Below are positions 1 to 8,861 of a stretch of DNA of 21,990 nt, piece after piece. A program made the translations under genes and the position numbers. How positions within the stretch are numbered: the stretch's first letter is position 1; each line of letters starts with the position of its first letter. Source of the stretch: Candidatus Faecivivens stercoripullorum (GTDB taxonomy: Bacteria; Bacillota; Clostridia; Oscillospirales; Ruminococcaceae); the NCBI GenBank assembly GCA_018715285.1, contig DVLW01000251.1, forward strand, positions 1 to 21,990, written 5' to 3'. The notes under the pieces were generated by a model. That model worked only from the letters and a program-made list of their open reading frames with translations. It was not told the DNA's origin and searched no databases.

Positions 1-1
1 T

Positions 2-1048
2 GACAAACCGGTTCCTCCTGCTGAGGCTGTAACGGTACTGGACTGGTTTATTACCGAACTGACCGGCAGAGGTACCAGTCTGCTGATGATTAGCGGCAAC
101 CATGATTCTCCGGAACGTCTGGATTTTGGCAGCGGAATTTTTGAACAAAAAGGTGTATATCTTGTTGGACAGTTTAACGGGCTTCCGAAAAAGGTCACCC
201 TCGGTCAGCCGGGCGATCAGGCAGATTTTTACCTGCTGCCATTTATCCGTCCCGGCAACGTCCGGGCTTATTATCCGGATGAAAATATCAGGAGCTATGA
301 GGACGCGATGCGCTGTGTCATGAAACATGTCACCCTGTCGGAAGATGTCCCCAGCGTACTGGTCGCTCATCAGTTTGTCACCGCCGGAGGTATTTCACCT
401 GAACGGAGTGATTCGGAAATTATCTCGCTGGGTGGAACGGATAATGTGGACGTATCCAATTTTATTTCTTTTCAGTATGTGGCGCTCGGGCATATCCATC
501 GTCCCCAGCGATTGACCAGAGACAGTGTACGGTATGCCGGTTCGCCGCTGAAATACTCGTTTTCTGAGGCGGAATATGATAAATCGGTGGTGCTGGTCAC
601 CTTAAATGGCATGGAAGAACCGTCGGTTGAACTGATTCCGCTGGTCCCTAAACGGGATTTGCGCCGTATCCGCGGACCGCTGGAAAAGCTGCTGAGTGAT
701 GAGGTTGTGGAAGCGTCCAACCGTGAAGATTATCTGCATGTCACGCTGACCGATTCCGAACCGGTGGCAGATCCGCTTTACCGGCTGCGGCAGGTTTACC
801 CGAATATCATGCGGCTTTCTTTTGCTTCGGCGATGGAAGAGGAAGAAGTGGAGATTGCAGGCTGTGAAGAGGTGGAGCGCAGAACGCCGCCCCAGTTGTT
901 CGCGGAATTTTACAGTCAGATGCAGGGTGAGCAGCTTTCGGAGGAAGACAGCAAGCTGGTGCTTCGGCTGATGGAAAAGATATGGGGAAGACAGGCCGAT
1001 GATATGATGGACGATGCGGAAGGAGGGGTCGAAGATGAGACCGATTAA
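2..1048 (+). CDS. sbcD: Exonuclease SbcD (Mre11-type nuclease subunit), 5'-truncated by window edge
   Basis: Nuclease subunit of the SbcCD (Mre11-Rad50) complex, a Mn-dependent exo/endonuclease that opens DNA hairpins and processes blocked DNA ends. The reading frame is open to the first base of the window (the frame begins DKPVPPAEAV), so the gene starts upstream; the first internal ATG, at 86, is not the start. Visible calcineurin-like phosphoesterase motifs are SGNHDSPERL (about nt 90), VAHQF (about nt 361) and ALGHIHRPQ (about nt 483). The N-terminal DxH metal motif lies outside the window. The C-terminal third is the usual acidic SbcD cap region. The stop at 1046-1048 overlaps the start of sbcC by 14 bp, indicating translational coupling. 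Identification is secure from motifs and from the adjoining sbcC. Confidence 0.95.
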   Translation, partial: DKPVPPAEAVTVLDWFITELTGRGTSLLMISGNHDSPERLDFGSGIFEQKGVYLVGQFNGLPKKVTLGQPGDQADFYLLPFIRPGNVRAYYPDENIRSYEDAMRCVMKHVTLSEDVPSVLVAHQFVTAGGISPERSDSEIISLGGTDNVDVSNFISFQYVALGHIHRPQRLTRDSVRYAGSPLKYSFSEAEYDKSVVLVTLNGMEEPSVELIPLVPKRDLRRIRGPLEKLLSDEVVEASNREDYLHVTLTDSEPVADPLYRLRQVYPNIMRLSFASAMEEEEVEIAGCEEVERRTPPQLFAEFYSQMQGEQLSEEDSKLVLRLMEKIWGRQADDMMDDAEGGVEDETD

Positions 1049-4000
1049 ACTGACAATGACAGCGTTTGGCCCCTATGCCGGAAGTGTGACGGTGGATTTT
1101 TCAAAGTTTGGGGAAAAGGGACTGTTCTTGATTACCGGCGATACCGGTGCCGGCAAAACGACGATTTTTGACGGGATTACCTTTGCGCTGTACGGTGAAA
1201 CCAGCGGCAGTGTCCGGGAACCTGATTCGCTGCGCAGCGGATATGCCGGACCTGATACCGAAACCAGTGTCCAGTTGGATTTCCGTTATGCCGGAAAACG
1301 CTATTCGGTCACCCGTTCCCCACGCTATGAGCGCCCCAAAAAGCGCGGTGAGGGAACCTCTCTCCATCCTGCAACCGCTGAACTGACGATGCCGGACGGA
1401 CAGGTTATTACATCAATTAAGAGCGTCAATGAAAAACTGGAGGAAATTATCGGGCTGACGGCTCAACAGTTTTCTCAGGTCGCGATGATTGCACAGGGTG
1501 ATTTCCAGAAACTGCTGCTGGCTGAGTCCAAAGAGCGGCAGCGGATTTTTACAACGCTGTTTTCTACCGAGGATTTCGCACGTTTTACCGACCTGCTCCG
1601 TTCTATGGAATCAGAGGCCAGAGCGCAGAAAGAGTCCCTCTTTCAGGAAATCCAGTTGCAGCAGTCACAGATCGAGCTGCCTGATGAACTGCGTCCTGAC
1701 CCGGAAAAATGGCAGTCAATTATTGGTTCACCCTATAACTGGGAGGAACTGTCTCCGCTGCTGAACAAGGCTATCACTGCCGATCAGGCAGCTGAAAAGG
1801 CGCTTGGGGCTTCGGCTGCGGAAAATGAAGAGATGCGTGCAGGTCTGGCAGCGGCGGTCAAAACCGGTGAAGAACTCAACGCCCGACTGGATAAACTCGA
1901 GATGACCCGGCAGGAACTTGCACTTCAAAAACTGCGCACTGCCGAAATGGAAGAAACCGAACGTCGGCTCACTTTGGCAGTAGCCGCTGAAAAGGTTCGT
2001 CCGGAAGCAGAAGGATGTGTCCGCGCGGCCAAACGTCTGAAAGAGGCGGCACAGTCGCTGCAAAATTCGGCAGACGAGCTTACACTGGCGCAAAAAGTGA
2101 TGGAAAAGGCAGAACGTGCGCTCGGCCTTCAGGAAAAGAATATCCCGCAGCAGAACCGCCTGACCGGTGAAGTGCAGATGCTGGAAAAAACACGTCCGCA
2201 GTTTGAACGGCTGGAAAGCCAGATGCAGCTGCAAAAGAAGCTGGAACAGGAACGGAAACAGCTTATCAGCAAGGTGAACAGCCTGATCTGCCGTCAGGAA
2301 GAAGAACAGGGTAAAATATCCGGAATGAAGATGTCGGAGCAGCAGCTTCGTCCGGTTCCGGCCAAGCTGGCAGCAGAACAGGCGAATCTGTCGCGTGCCC
2401 GTCAGCTTGCCGCACTGACTGCACGGATTGTCGGCGCGGTCAAAACCTATCGCGAAACCATCCGGGAACGGGATAAGGTGCAAGCTATCGCTAAATCTGA
2501 TCTCAAATTCTGGGAACAGACCCAGAAGACACTTGCAGATGTGCGTACCCGTTTTTTTGCCCATCAGGCCGGATTTCTTGCCAGCAGCCTGACTGAAGGA
2601 CAGCCCTGTCCCGTCTGCGGCTCGGCCCATCATCCATCGCCTGCGCCGCTTCCGGATGGCGCACCGTCTGAAGAAGAACTCAAAAAGGCAGAAACCGCGG
2701 AAAAAGACAGTGGACGCCGCAGTACCGAAAGCAGCCGCAAATCCGGAGAGCTTGCCGCAAAGGTTGGTGAGATGGAAAAAAATCTGCTGATATCGGTGGA
2801 AGGCGCGTATGGGCAGTCGGTGCCGCTTGAGCAGATTTCGCCATTTTTAAAAGAACAGGAGTCCGCCATCAATGCCCAGATTGAGCAGCTGGAAAAAAAC
2901 TGCAATGATCTGGAATCTAAAGCTGCACGGCTGGCTTCTCTCACAGAGGAGATCGGCAAACGTGAAACAGCTCTCAAGGAGGTTTCCGCCAGCCTTGAAA
3001 CTGAACGTCAGAATTTGCAGGATGCTTCCGGCAAATTGCAGGCAGCCAATGCCGGCGTGAATGAAATCCGCGCTCAGCTTCCCTGTCAGTCGCCTGAGGA
3101 ACTGGAAAAGCTGATTGCACGCCGCCGTCAGACGCTGACCCGTCTGGAACAGGATCTGCAAACTGCACGCACCGAACGTGAAAAGGCAGCAACTGCACTT
3201 TCTGCCTCGCAGTCGAAGAATGCGTCCTGTCAGGAGGAACGCCAGAAAGCTGAAACCGATTACCGTCAGGCAGTGGACCGTTACCGGGAAGCCCTCACAT
3301 CGGCCGGTTTCCCGGATAAGGAAGCGTATATTGCCGCCCGTCTCCAGCCGGAAACCGCAAGACAGATGAAAAAAGAACTGGATGACTGGAACCAGCTGAC
3401 ACTTCGGCTGAAAGCATCCTGCGAGACCCTGTCCGAGGAAACCAAAGATCAGCCGCGTGCAGATATTGCCGGGCTTTCTGCGGCACTGGATGCAGCTTCG
3501 GGTAAGGGAGAGCGTCTGCGTGCTGAGCAGTCGGTCGTCTATCGCCGCAGGGAAAATAACCTCCGGATTTATCAGTGCCTGACCGATAAAGCACCAGCAT
3601 TTGCAAAAGCTGCTGCTGAACATGCAAGGCTGCTCCGGCTGTATCAGACCGCTTCCGGCGGGTTGGTCGGAAAGAGAAGGCTGTCGTTTGAGACATTTGT
3701 CCAGGCCGCATATTTTGAAGAGGTTATCCGCGAGGCAAACCGCCGTCTTCGGGTTATGTCTGCCGGTCAGTATAAACTGCTGCGGACGGATGAAAAGACC
3801 GGTGCATCCCAGACGGGACTGGCACTGAACGTACTGGACCATTATACCGGCAAGGTGCGCAGCGTCAAGACACTGTCGGGTGGTGAAACCTTTATGGCAT
3901 CGCTGGCACTGGCACTTGGTCTGTCGGATGTAATCTCCCGGTCTTCGGGCGGAATCAAACTGGATACGATGTTTATCGATGAAGGCTTTGGAACGCTGGA

Positions 4001-4157
4001 TTCTGATTCGCTGGAACTGGCACTCGGGATTTTGTCAGAAGTGTCGGCAGGCGATCATCTGGTCGGCATTATCTCGCATGTGAGCGAACTGTCTTCCCGG
4101 ATTGAAAATAAAATCGTTGTCCGCAAAACTGCTTCCGGCAGTGTCATCAAAAGCTGA
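1035..4157 (+). CDS. sbcC: Exonuclease SbcC (Rad50-type SMC ATPase)
   Basis: ATPase subunit of SbcCD; it dimerises, binds DNA and gates the SbcD nuclease. The protein is 1040 aa from the ATG at 1035, chosen because AGGAGGGG (1021-1028) lies 6 nt upstream; an upstream in-frame ATG at 1014 lacks such a site. The ABC ATPase is split as expected. Walker A GDTGAGKTT is at residues 35-43. Long coiled-coil arms rich in E, K, Q, A and L flank a zinc hook CPVC (residues 525-528). The C-terminal lobe carries the signature LSGGETF (from residue 947) and Walker B LDTMFIDEGFG with D982/E983. Length and order match full-length SbcC. It overlaps sbcD by 14 bp. A 63-bp gap and a bidirectional hairpin separate it from the convergent hydrolase gene. 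Confidence 0.96.
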   Translation: MRPIKLTMTAFGPYAGSVTVDFSKFGEKGLFLITGDTGAGKTTIFDGITFALYGETSGSVREPDSLRSGYAGPDTETSVQLDFRYAGKRYSVTRSPRYERPKKRGEGTSLHPATAELTMPDGQVITSIKSVNEKLEEIIGLTAQQFSQVAMIAQGDFQKLLLAESKERQRIFTTLFSTEDFARFTDLLRSMESEARAQKESLFQEIQLQQSQIELPDELRPDPEKWQSIIGSPYNWEELSPLLNKAITADQAAEKALGASAAENEEMRAGLAAAVKTGEELNARLDKLEMTRQELALQKLRTAEMEETERRLTLAVAAEKVRPEAEGCVRAAKRLKEAAQSLQNSADELTLAQKVMEKAERALGLQEKNIPQQNRLTGEVQMLEKTRPQFERLESQMQLQKKLEQERKQLISKVNSLICRQEEEQGKISGMKMSEQQLRPVPAKLAAEQANLSRARQLAALTARIVGAVKTYRETIRERDKVQAIAKSDLKFWEQTQKTLADVRTRFFAHQAGFLASSLTEGQPCPVCGSAHHPSPAPLPDGAPSEEELKKAETAEKDSGRRSTESSRKSGELAAKVGEMEKNLLISVEGAYGQSVPLEQISPFLKEQESAINAQIEQLEKNCNDLESKAARLASLTEEIGKRETALKEVSASLETERQNLQDASGKLQAANAGVNEIRAQLPCQSPEELEKLIARRRQTLTRLEQDLQTARTEREKAATALSASQSKNASCQEERQKAETDYRQAVDRYREALTSAGFPDKEAYIAARLQPETARQMKKELDDWNQLTLRLKASCETLSEETKDQPRADIAGLSAALDAASGKGERLRAEQSVVYRRRENNLRIYQCLTDKAPAFAKAAAEHARLLRLYQTASGGLVGKRRLSFETFVQAAYFEEVIREANRRLRVMSAGQYKLLRTDEKTGASQTGLALNVLDHYTGKVRSVKTLSGGETFMASLALALGLSDVISRSSGGIKLDTMFIDEGFGTLDSDSLELALGILSEVSAGDHLVGIISHVSELSSRIENKIVVRKTASGSVIKS

Positions 4158-4166
4158 ATAAACAAA

Positions 4167-4210
4167 AATACCGCTGAACGGTTCCATTCCGGCAACCATT
4201 CAGCGGTATT
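4167..4210. terminator. Bidirectional intrinsic terminator between convergent sbcC and MBL hydrolase
   Basis: Inverted repeat with arms 4167-4184 and 4193-4210 (outer core AATACCGCTGAA / TTCAGCGGTATT, one mismatch, 8-nt loop). The bottom strand runs into five T (complement of 4164-4168), so it is best as terminator of the minus-strand hydrolase. The plus strand is followed only by a T-rich tract. It sits between two converging stop codons. Confidence 0.8.
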
Positions 4211-4220
4211 GTATTTACTT

Positions 4221-4811
4221 TTACAGCTCGATTTCTTCACCCGGCTGGAGAATCAACCGGTTTTCGACATCCAGCTGCTCGGCTCTTTCCATGTCGAACA
4301 GTTCGCCCGGTGCCATGTGTACCGGGATCACTTTTTTAGCCTGAATCAGTCCGGCACATTTGGCGGCCTCTTCAGGTCCCATGTTGTAAACGCCGTCGAT
4401 CGGCAGCAGCGCATAGTCCAGGTTCATCTCGGACATTTTGCTCATCTGTGCGGTGGTGGAAGTGTCGCCGGCACAGTAGATCTTTTTGCCGTCCAGCAGC
4501 AGGACATATCCGACACACTCGTTCTTTTTGTGATGGGAGTTATAGGCTTCGACCGCGCGTACCTGGAAGGCACCGAAGTTGAAAAGATGGTACTGACCAT
4601 CACGGATGGAATCCTTTTCGGTAATAATCCGGCATCCTGCCGCATGGGGCATCAGATCGACCTGATTGTGGTCGTGGTGCTCATGGGTCACGAAGATGTA
4701 GTTGGCCGGAAGATCGTATCCTTCACCTGCATAGGGGTCCAGATAGATCACAGTCCCGTCATTCATGACGAAGCGGACACTGCCGTGTCCCTGATATAAC
4801 ATTTTTGCCAT
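4221..4811 (-). CDS. Metallo-beta-lactamase-fold metal-dependent hydrolase (UlaG-like)
   Basis: Predicted cytosolic metal-dependent hydrolase of 196 aa. The N-terminus MAKMLYQGHGSVRF and the motif THEHHDH (H43, H45, D47, H48) give the metallo-beta-lactamase HxHxDH signature. GDTSTT supplies the later bridging Asp, and PIDGVYNMGPEEA followed by IPVHMAPGE supplies the final His region typical of the UlaG-like/UPF0173 branch. The substrate is not predictable; family members include L-ascorbate-6-phosphate lactonase and phosphodiesterases. The start is the ATG at 4811, 9 nt after AGAGGA (4821-4826); an upstream in-frame TTG at 4820 is too close to that site. The gene is single, with its own promoter (4894-4922) and a terminator shared with sbcC. 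Confidence 0.85.
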   Translation of the reverse strand: MAKMLYQGHGSVRFVMNDGTVIYLDPYAGEGYDLPANYIFVTHEHHDHNQVDLMPHAAGCRIITEKDSIRDGQYHLFNFGAFQVRAVEAYNSHHKKNECVGYVLLLDGKKIYCAGDTSTTAQMSKMSEMNLDYALLPIDGVYNMGPEEAAKCAGLIQAKKVIPVHMAPGELFDMERAEQLDVENRLILQPGEEIEL

Positions 4812-4893
4812 TTCCTTCAATCCTCTCTGTTACAGTGAAAGCGGAGCTTTCGAAGCTGTTATAGATGGTTTTGTGTATTTCTATCTATATTGT

Positions 4894-4922
4894 ATTTTAC
4901 GGGATTTAGCCTTCAAAGTCAA
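4894..4922 (-). promoter_or_regulatory. Sigma-A promoter of the MBL-fold hydrolase
   Basis: On the minus strand, TTGACT (4917-4922), a 17-bp spacer and TAAAAT (4894-4899). Transcription would start near 4888, giving a leader of about 75 nt. The leader contains overlapping short inverted repeats (AGCTT-TCG-AAGCT and GAAAGC-GGA-GCTTTC around 4836-4854) whose role is unknown. The spacing and hexamers are the same as in the promoter at 7833-7861. Confidence 0.75.
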
Positions 4923-5064
4923 GAGAAGGGCTGACAGGATTTGTATTTACCGATGCTTTTATTTCTGTGCACAATTATCTGCACCTTTTCGGAAAATATG
5001 AATATTTTGTTGACAGGTAAAATTTTGAGGTATTTTTTTACCCTTTCCCGTCGGACGCCCGCAC

Positions 5065-5093
5065 TTGTCATGCGGAGCTGATTCGTGTATAAT
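5065..5093 (+). promoter_or_regulatory. Sigma-A promoter of the GT4-flavoprotein operon
   Basis: TTGTCA (5065-5070), 17-bp spacer and a perfect TATAAT (5088-5093); the start site is expected near 5100, giving a leader of about 74 nt. The rest of the 362-nt gap (4812-5173) holds the divergent hydrolase promoter and a weak A/T-rich inverted repeat GGTAAA/TTTACC (5016-5042) next to a TTGACA without a good -10. No gene is visible in the gap. Confidence 0.78.
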
Positions 5094-5173
5094 GAAGGGA
5101 CAGGAATGAACCTTTGATGGGGAGAATCCTGGAAGGGGCTTCGCCCTTTCTAAAACAGAGGGGAAATGTTTGG

Positions 5174-6541
5174 ATGGATAAACTAACTGTATGTCTGCTC
5201 AATGACTCTTTTCCGCCGACGATTGACGGCGTGGCAAATGCAACGCTTAATTATGCCCGCAGTATTCAGAAAAACCATGGCCGCGCAATTGTCGCGACAC
5301 CCTGGTATCCGCATGTCCGGGATGATTATCCCTTTAAGGTGGTGCGGTATGCCAGCGCTGCCATGACCAAAAAGCTCGGATACCGCGGAGGGATTCCGTT
5401 TGATCTGCGGATGCAGACCTACCTTGCCCGGCAGAATATCGATATTATACATACCCATTGCCCGTTTATTTCGACGCTTGTAGCAAGAATCCTGCGGTAT
5501 AATACCGGGGCACCGGTTGTTTTTACCTATCATACCAAGTTTGATGTGGATATCGAAAAGAGAGTGGCTTTAAACCCTGTGCGCAGCGCTTCCCTGAAAC
5601 TGCTGCTGAACAATATCAATGCCTGCGATGAAGTATGGGTCGTTAGTAAGGGCGCCGGTGAAAACCTCAGAAGCCTTGGCTATGAGGGAAAGTATATTGT
5701 AATGGAAAACGGCGTCGATTTTACCCGTGGACGTACCGATGATGCGGTACTGGAGCAGATGCGTCAGGAATATGGCATCCGTCCGGAACAGACGGTATTT
5801 TTGTTTGTCGGACGGATGATGTGGTATAAGGGCGTCCGGATTTCGATTGACGGTCTGGCAAAGGCCAAAAAGCAGGGCGCACAGTTCAAGATGTTTTTTG
5901 TTGGTGACGGTGCCGACCGCGCCGAGGTGGAAAGCTATTGTCAGAAGGTCGGCATCGGTGAGGACTGCATCTTTACCGGCGCAATCCAGGACAGGGAAAA
6001 GCTGCGCAGTTATTTTTCGCTGGCAGAACTGTTTTTGTTCCCGTCTACCTATGATACCAACGGAATCGTTGTCCGTGAAGCGGCGGCCTGTTCCTGTCCG
6101 GCGGTTCTGGTCAGAGGAAGCTGTGCCGCAGAAGGCATCACCGATGGACGAAACGGGCTTTTAATTGAAGAAAACGGCGATTCGATGTCCGAAGTGATTA
6201 TGAAAGCCTGTGCCGACCGTGCCAAACTGAAAGAGATCGGCAAAAATGCCTGCGAAGAAATCTACCTTTCATGGGATGACGCGGTTGCAAAAGCCTGTGA
6301 ACGGTATCAGTATGTCATCAAGCGGCATACCCGTGAACGGCGCAGCAGCACGCTGGAACAGGAAATGCGCGAGATCAAGACGTTTTTCGAGCAGCGCAGA
6401 AATGAATATGTACGGCGGTATTACCGGTTCGGCCGTCAGCTGATTGAAGGAAAACTGCCGCCGCTGCCGGGTAAAAAACCGGTCATTGTCAAACAGGAAG
6501 AAAAAAATCTCCCCAAATCCGGGAAGGAGTCGAAAAAGTGA
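5174..6541 (+). CDS. GT4-family glycosyltransferase with basic C-terminal extension
   Basis: GT-B fold retaining glycosyltransferase (family GT4), 455 aa, cytosolic face of the membrane. The N-terminal lobe begins LTVCLLNDSFPPTIDGVAN, the typical glycine-rich acceptor-side start of diacylglycerol or phosphatidylinositol glycosyltransferases. DIIHTHCPF and VFTYHTKFD follow. The donor lobe has FVGRMMWYKG and the E-x7-E nucleotide-sugar element in VVREAAACSCPAVLV. The last 70 residues (from RERRSSTLEQ) are highly charged, helical-looking and Lys-rich, plausibly for membrane-surface binding. The start is the ATG at 5174, 10 nt after AGAGGGG (5157-5163); the frame is open upstream to a TTG at 5114 without a good SD. 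It overlaps the next gene by 4 bp. A role in glycolipid synthesis is inferred from the family; donor and acceptor are unknown. Confidence 0.85.
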   Translation: MDKLTVCLLNDSFPPTIDGVANATLNYARSIQKNHGRAIVATPWYPHVRDDYPFKVVRYASAAMTKKLGYRGGIPFDLRMQTYLARQNIDIIHTHCPFISTLVARILRYNTGAPVVFTYHTKFDVDIEKRVALNPVRSASLKLLLNNINACDEVWVVSKGAGENLRSLGYEGKYIVMENGVDFTRGRTDDAVLEQMRQEYGIRPEQTVFLFVGRMMWYKGVRISIDGLAKAKKQGAQFKMFFVGDGADRAEVESYCQKVGIGEDCIFTGAIQDREKLRSYFSLAELFLFPSTYDTNGIVVREAAACSCPAVLVRGSCAAEGITDGRNGLLIEENGDSMSEVIMKACADRAKLKEIGKNACEEIYLSWDDAVAKACERYQYVIKRHTRERRSSTLEQEMREIKTFFEQRRNEYVRRYYRFGRQLIEGKLPPLPGKKPVIVKQEEKNLPKSGKESKK

Positions 6542-7806
6542 AGCAGTATTCGTTGGCGATTATCGGCGGCGGCGCTTCCGGAATGATGGCAGCTGTCACG
6601 GCGGCCGGTGCAGGATGTGGTTCTGTACTGCTGCTGGAACGCGGCGGACGGATTGGACGCAAGCTGCTCGCGACCGGTAACGGACGGTGCAATATCTCCA
6701 ACCGCAACGCAGGCAGGACAGGATACCATGGTGCCGCGCCGGGATTTGTCCGTCCGGCGATGGAACGGTTCACGGTGGAAAAAACACTGCGGCTGTTTGA
6801 AGAGATGGGCCTGCCGGTGGTTGAGGAAGAAAACGGAAAACTCTATCCCTATAGTTTACAGGCAGCGGCGGTACTGGATGTACTGCGGCTGGAACTGGAA
6901 CGGCTGGGAGTGGAAATCTATACCGACAGTGAAGTGCAGACAATCCGCAGGATGAAGGATGGCAGCTTCCGGATGCAGGTGCAGTCGGGTGAAGAGAAAA
7001 CCGAATATGCCGCAAAACGTGTGATTGTCGCCTGTGGCGGTGAAGCGTCGGCAGGTCTTGGCGGGTGCAATGGCGGATACCGGCTGCTGGAAGGACTGGG
7101 ACACAGGATTACGCCGAGACTTCCGGGTATCGTCCAGCTCAAAGGCGATATGAACGGGCTGAAAGGATTGTCCGGCAGTAAATTTGAAGCCAGCCTGACC
7201 CTGAAAGATGGTCAGAAGGTCTGCCGCAGGGAAGACGGCGAACTGCTGTTTACCGATTACGGCGTATCCGGACCGCCGGTCATGCAGCTGTCGGCGACTG
7301 CATCCCGTCTGCTGGACAAGGGAAGAAAACCGGTGCTGGAAATCGATTTTCTGCCGCAGATTGCGGAAAATGCGCTGATTGGAATGCTGCATCGCCGCGC
7401 AAAAGACCGGCCCGATAAGCGGCTGGAAGATTATTTTACCGGATTTATCCCCAAACGCCTGGGGCAGTGTGTCCTCAAACTGTCCGGTGCCGCTCCGCTT
7501 TCGAGACTGTCCGGCAGCCTTCAAAGACAGGAAATTGAGACAGTCGCGCGGCTGCTCAAATGTTTTCCCGTCCGGATTACCGGCACCAATGGGATGAAAA
7601 ATGCTCAGGTGACCATCGGTGGTGCCGATACCAGCCAGTTTAATCCGGAGACTATGGAGTCCAAACTGGTGAAGGGTTTGTATGTGACCGGCGAACTGTA
7701 TGATATCGACGGTGACTGCGGCGGATATAATTTGCAGTGGGCGTGGTCTTCCGGACAGCTGGCGGCTGTGGAAGCGATGCGTTCGCTGGCTGTTTCCCAA
7801 AATTGA
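6538..7806 (+). CDS. BaiN/HI0933-family NAD(P)/FAD-dependent oxidoreductase
   Basis: Flavoprotein of the HI0933/YhiN/BaiN family, 422 aa. The N-terminal Rossmann dinucleotide motif is IIGGGASGMMAA (residues 8-19). Next comes the family signature GRKLLATGNGRCNISN (about residues 39-54), and the C-terminal FAD contact GELYDIDGDCGGYNLQWAW ends in the usual YNLQWAWSSG block. The start is a GTG at 6538 in the sequence GTGA, overlapping the stop of the glycosyltransferase; GGAAGGAG about 9 nt upstream is inside that gene, so translation is coupled. BaiN is known for bile-acid chemistry, but most members of this family have no assigned substrate and this one should not be assumed to act on bile acids. 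No terminator is seen before the next promoter, 27 bp downstream. Confidence 0.88.
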   Translation: MKQYSLAIIGGGASGMMAAVTAAGAGCGSVLLLERGGRIGRKLLATGNGRCNISNRNAGRTGYHGAAPGFVRPAMERFTVEKTLRLFEEMGLPVVEEENGKLYPYSLQAAAVLDVLRLELERLGVEIYTDSEVQTIRRMKDGSFRMQVQSGEEKTEYAAKRVIVACGGEASAGLGGCNGGYRLLEGLGHRITPRLPGIVQLKGDMNGLKGLSGSKFEASLTLKDGQKVCRREDGELLFTDYGVSGPPVMQLSATASRLLDKGRKPVLEIDFLPQIAENALIGMLHRRAKDRPDKRLEDYFTGFIPKRLGQCVLKLSGAAPLSRLSGSLQRQEIETVARLLKCFPVRITGTNGMKNAQVTIGGADTSQFNPETMESKLVKGLYVTGELYDIDGDCGGYNLQWAWSSGQLAAVEAMRSLAVSQN

Positions 7807-7832
7807 TTTCCCTGCTGTTCACACCCTGGTCA

Positions 7833-7861
7833 TTGACTTTTGCGGTAAAAGAAGGTAAAAT
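7833..7861 (+). promoter_or_regulatory. Sigma-A promoter of the nucleotidyltransferase-ttcA operon
   Basis: TTGACT (7833-7838), 17-bp spacer and TAAAAT (7856-7861). Predicted start near 7868, leader of about 84 nt. The leader contains a small CCGC-TTTT-GCGG hairpin (7903-7914) of no obvious function. Confidence 0.75.
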
Positions 7862-7951
7862 AAATAAAATAACTGTTCCGGATAAACGTTTTTTAATAAC
7901 GGCCGCTTTTGCGGTAAACGGGATATCTGAAAGCTAGAAAGAAGGTATACT

Positions 7952-8857
7952 ATGGATCTTGTCATCATGGCGGCGGGCATCGGGTCCCGTTTTGGCGGCG
8001 GTATCAAGCAGCTGACCCCGGTCGGTCCTTCCGGTGAGGTCATTCTGGAATATTCGGTTCACGATGCGCTGGAAGCCGGATTTGACAGAGTGGTGTTCGT
8101 CACCCGTAAGGATTTGGAAAAGACGTTTCATGAGATTGTCGGCGACCGGATTGCAAAGGTCTGCCCGACTGCATACGCTTTTCAGGAACTGGACGATCTG
8201 CCGGAAGGCTTTACCTGCCCGGAGGGAAGAACCAAACCCTGGGGTACCGGTCAGGCAATCCTCTGCTGCCGGAATATCGTCAAAGGCCCGTTTGCCATCA
8301 TCAACGCCGATGACTATTATGGCAAGGAAGCCTTTAAACTGATGCATGACTATCTGGCTCAGAACGGCGACAGCAAGGGCCGTTACTGCATGGCTGGCTT
8401 TATCCTGGGGAATACCCTTTCGGATAACGGCGCGGTTACCCGCGGTGTCTGCCAGGTGGATGAAAATGGCAACCTCGCCGGTGTAAACGAAACCCATGGT
8501 ATCGTCAAGACTGAGAATGGTGCCGCTGTTGAAAAGGATGGAGAAATGGTTCCGATTGATGTCGGCAGCCATGTCTCGATGAACCTCTGGGGACTGACGC
8601 CTGAATTCTTTGAACAGCTGGAAAAAGGCTTTGTGGAATTTCTGAAGAATCTCAAGCCGGGCGATGTCAAGAGCGAATATCTGCTTCCGTCGGTCATCGA
8701 TGGGATGATTCATTCGGGTGCGGCTGAGGTAAAGATGCTGGAAACCCATGATAAGTGGTTTGGCGTCACCTATGCCGAAGACAAGCAGACGGTTGTCGAT
8801 GCCTTTGCAGAACTGCACAGGGAAGGCGTTTACCCTGAGACCCTGTTTGGAGTGTGA
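7952..8857 (+). CDS. Sugar-phosphate-type nucleotidyltransferase
   Basis: Nucleotidyltransferase of the NTP_transferase (GT-A-like) fold, 301 aa, cytosolic. The N-terminal pyrophosphorylase signature is visible as MAAGIGSRFGGGIKQLTPVG (residues 6-25), with Lys19 and the Gly-rich loop contacting the nucleotide triphosphate. INADDYYG (about residues 112-119) supplies the metal-binding acidic pair. WGTGQAILCC matches the conserved W-G-T-x-x-A region of such enzymes. The sugar phosphate and NTP cannot be read from the sequence; it is shorter and more divergent than typical GalU or RmlA. The start is the ATG at 7952, preceded by GAAAGAAGG. It is first in an operon, 4 bp from the following gene, with a clear promoter at 7833. 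Confidence 0.8.
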   Translation: MDLVIMAAGIGSRFGGGIKQLTPVGPSGEVILEYSVHDALEAGFDRVVFVTRKDLEKTFHEIVGDRIAKVCPTAYAFQELDDLPEGFTCPEGRTKPWGTGQAILCCRNIVKGPFAIINADDYYGKEAFKLMHDYLAQNGDSKGRYCMAGFILGNTLSDNGAVTRGVCQVDENGNLAGVNETHGIVKTENGAAVEKDGEMVPIDVGSHVSMNLWGLTPEFFEQLEKGFVEFLKNLKPGDVKSEYLLPSVIDGMIHSGAAEVKMLETHDKWFGVTYAEDKQTVVDAFAELHREGVYPETLFGV

Positions 8858-8861
8858 ATCG

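Noticed and set aside
1728..3842. Overlapping long minus-strand frames opposite sbcC
   Set aside because: Cys/Phe-rich translations typical of the antisense of coiled-coil genes; the plus strand is clearly SbcC.
5010..5036. TTGACA with TATTTT as a second promoter for the glycosyltransferase
   Set aside because: The spacer is only 15 bp and a much better TTGTCA-17-TATAAT lies closer to the gene.
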